Source: Mycobacteriales bacterium (GTDB taxonomy: Bacteria > Actinomycetota > Actinomycetes > Mycobacteriales > Mycobacteriaceae). Taken from it: a stretch of DNA of 64,000 bases. The stretch is from positions 1-64,000 of the forward strand of contig JAHABL010000004.1 of NCBI GenBank assembly GCA_018376445.1, written 5' to 3'. Shown piece after piece: positions 63,171-64,000 of the stretch (position 1 is its first letter; every line of letters begins with the position of its first letter). The notes beneath the pieces are model-generated. The model did not search any database. It was not told the origin of the DNA and saw nothing but the letters and a program-made list of their open reading frames with translations. A program made the translations under genes and the position numbers.

Positions 63171-64000
63171 ATGACCCTGAAGAATCTGATTACGACAGAC
63201 ATGGCACGAAACGACAGCACTTCTTCCCCACAATCATCCGGCCCTGCGGCGCGCCCCCCAATCCCCCAGCATCGACATGCCTACCGCTATGACCTCGACG
63301 GCCTCCGCGGACTCGCAATTGCACTGGTGGTCATCTTCCACATTTGGTTCGGTCGAGTCTCTGGCGGTGTGGATGTATTCCTGACGCTCTCCGGCTTTTT
63401 CTTCATCGGCTCCCAGATGCGCAACGTCGACCGTTACGGCAGCCTCAACCCGCTCCGCTCCATCTGGAAAACTGCACGACGCCTACTTCCCACCATGGTG
63501 GTGGTCCTCGCTGCCGTCGGTGTCGGCGTGATATTTATTTTCCCGCGGACCCGCTGGGCCAACGTCAACGACCAAGTCCTTGCCTCCCTCTTCTACTACC
63601 AGAACTGGAAACTCGCTGAACAGTCCGAGGACTATGCGCAGGCAGGCGCCGCTGTCAGCCCCCTGCAGCACCTCTGGTCCATGTCCGTACAAGGCCAGTT
63701 CTACGTCATCATCATTCTGCTCTGCTGTGGCCTCGGATGGCTGCTCCACCGCTTCTGGCCCGGCAAATCAATCTTCACCCCGATGGCGGTCATCCTCGGC
63801 ATCGGCACTGTGCTGAGCTTCATCTACGCTATCTACCTGCACCGCGAAGACCAGATGCTCAACTACTACAACACCTGGTCCCGCATGTGGGAGCTCTTCC
63901 TCGGTGGTCTCCTCGCCACAGTCATGCACAAAATCCAGATACGTAACCACTGGGTTCGCTGGTTCCTCACCGTCGTTGGGCTTTTCGCCATCTTCACCTG
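63171..64000 (+). CDS. membrane acyltransferase 3 family protein (partial, runs off the edge)
   Basis: The reading frame is open from ATG at 63171 (AGGAG seven bases upstream) to the window end, at least 276 residues. After a basic, Pro-rich cytoplasmic start it shows YRYDLDGLRGLAIALVVIFHIWFGRVSGGVDVFLTLSGFFF (shown in parts: DLDGLRGLAIALVVIFH, FGRVSGGVDVFLTLSGF), the acyltransferase-3 motif with the conserved histidine. Several hydrophobic segments follow (about 105-125, 185-200, 215-235, 265-276). These proteins acetylate cell-wall sugars or mycolates; the substrate here is not known. The C-terminal (often SGNH) part is outside the window. Confidence 0.88.
   Translation, partial: MTLKNLITTDMARNDSTSSPQSSGPAARPPIPQHRHAYRYDLDGLRGLAIALVVIFHIWFGRVSGGVDVFLTLSGFFFIGSQMRNVDRYGSLNPLRSIWKTARRLLPTMVVVLAAVGVGVIFIFPRTRWANVNDQVLASLFYYQNWKLAEQSEDYAQAGAAVSPLQHLWSMSVQGQFYVIIILLCCGLGWLLHRFWPGKSIFTPMAVILGIGTVLSFIYAIYLHREDQMLNYYNTWSRMWELFLGGLLATVMHKIQIRNHWVRWFLTVVGLFAIFT

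Overview
The window comes from a high-GC Gram-positive bacterium of the Corynebacterium/Mycobacterium order (Mycobacteriales). Four things point there: the order pheS-pheT-argCJBDFRGH-tyrS-rrn, a PriA-type HisA, an actinobacterial HelD-like helicase, and a bioB-bsaP pair with a TetR repressor of BioQ type. GC content looks moderate (high fifties by eye). Several pathways appear trimmed: bioF is missing between bioA and bioD, and trpA/trpB are missing next to an orphan trpC-like gene. That suggests a host-associated, reduced genome. A Lawsonella- or small-Corynebacterium-like organism fits, but the genus is inference.

Layout, left to right. 1-670: promoter and leader of an rRNA operon running leftward off the window (16S would start just outside), then the tyrS terminator. 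674-21037: a long minus-strand block, read from high to low coordinates: uvrA; infC-rpmI-rplT-rRNA methylase; pheS-pheT; thiD; the complete arginine operon argC-J-B-D-F-R-G-H; a Trm112-like protein; tyrS. 21262-29594: a HelD-like helicase (+), uvrB, a FadD15-type acyl-CoA ligase and two unrecognised genes (-). 29737-33622: malQ, a LacI regulator and a low-molecular-weight tyrosine phosphatase (+). 33595-38662: coaE, rpsA, polA (-). 38854-41938: tRNA-Leu, sparse DNA with small or damaged ORFs, a ROK-type regulator, and a cysteine-rich small ORF that looks leaderless. 41939-47945: glgP, pyk, lgt and the trpC-like gene (-). 48096-54093: hisD-C-B-H-priA-F-I (-). 54218-58743: nadA-B-C (-) facing nrtR (+) across a palindromic operator. 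58777-62959: bioB-bsaP, bioQ and bioA-bioD with two matching palindromic operators. 63171-64000: start of a membrane acyltransferase that runs off the right edge.

How the genes work together. The arginine, histidine and NAD blocks are complete or nearly complete pathways with local regulators (ArgR within its operon, NrtR divergent from nadA). The biotin block can only convert KAPA to biotin unless bioF lies elsewhere. glgP, malQ and pyk, with the LacI and ROK regulators nearby, suggest glycogen/maltodextrin breakdown into glycolysis. Many starts appear leaderless (nrtR, glgP, the Cys-rich ORF, perhaps argC and pyk).

No mobile element, prophage, CRISPR array or biosynthetic cluster is visible. 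The most interesting signals are small: the leaderless poly-Cys ORF (41553-41654), a trpC-like gene missing two active-site residues, the infC AUC start with an attenuated leader, the BioQ/BsaP biotin regulon without bioF, and a frameshifted orphan gene at 39544-39922.
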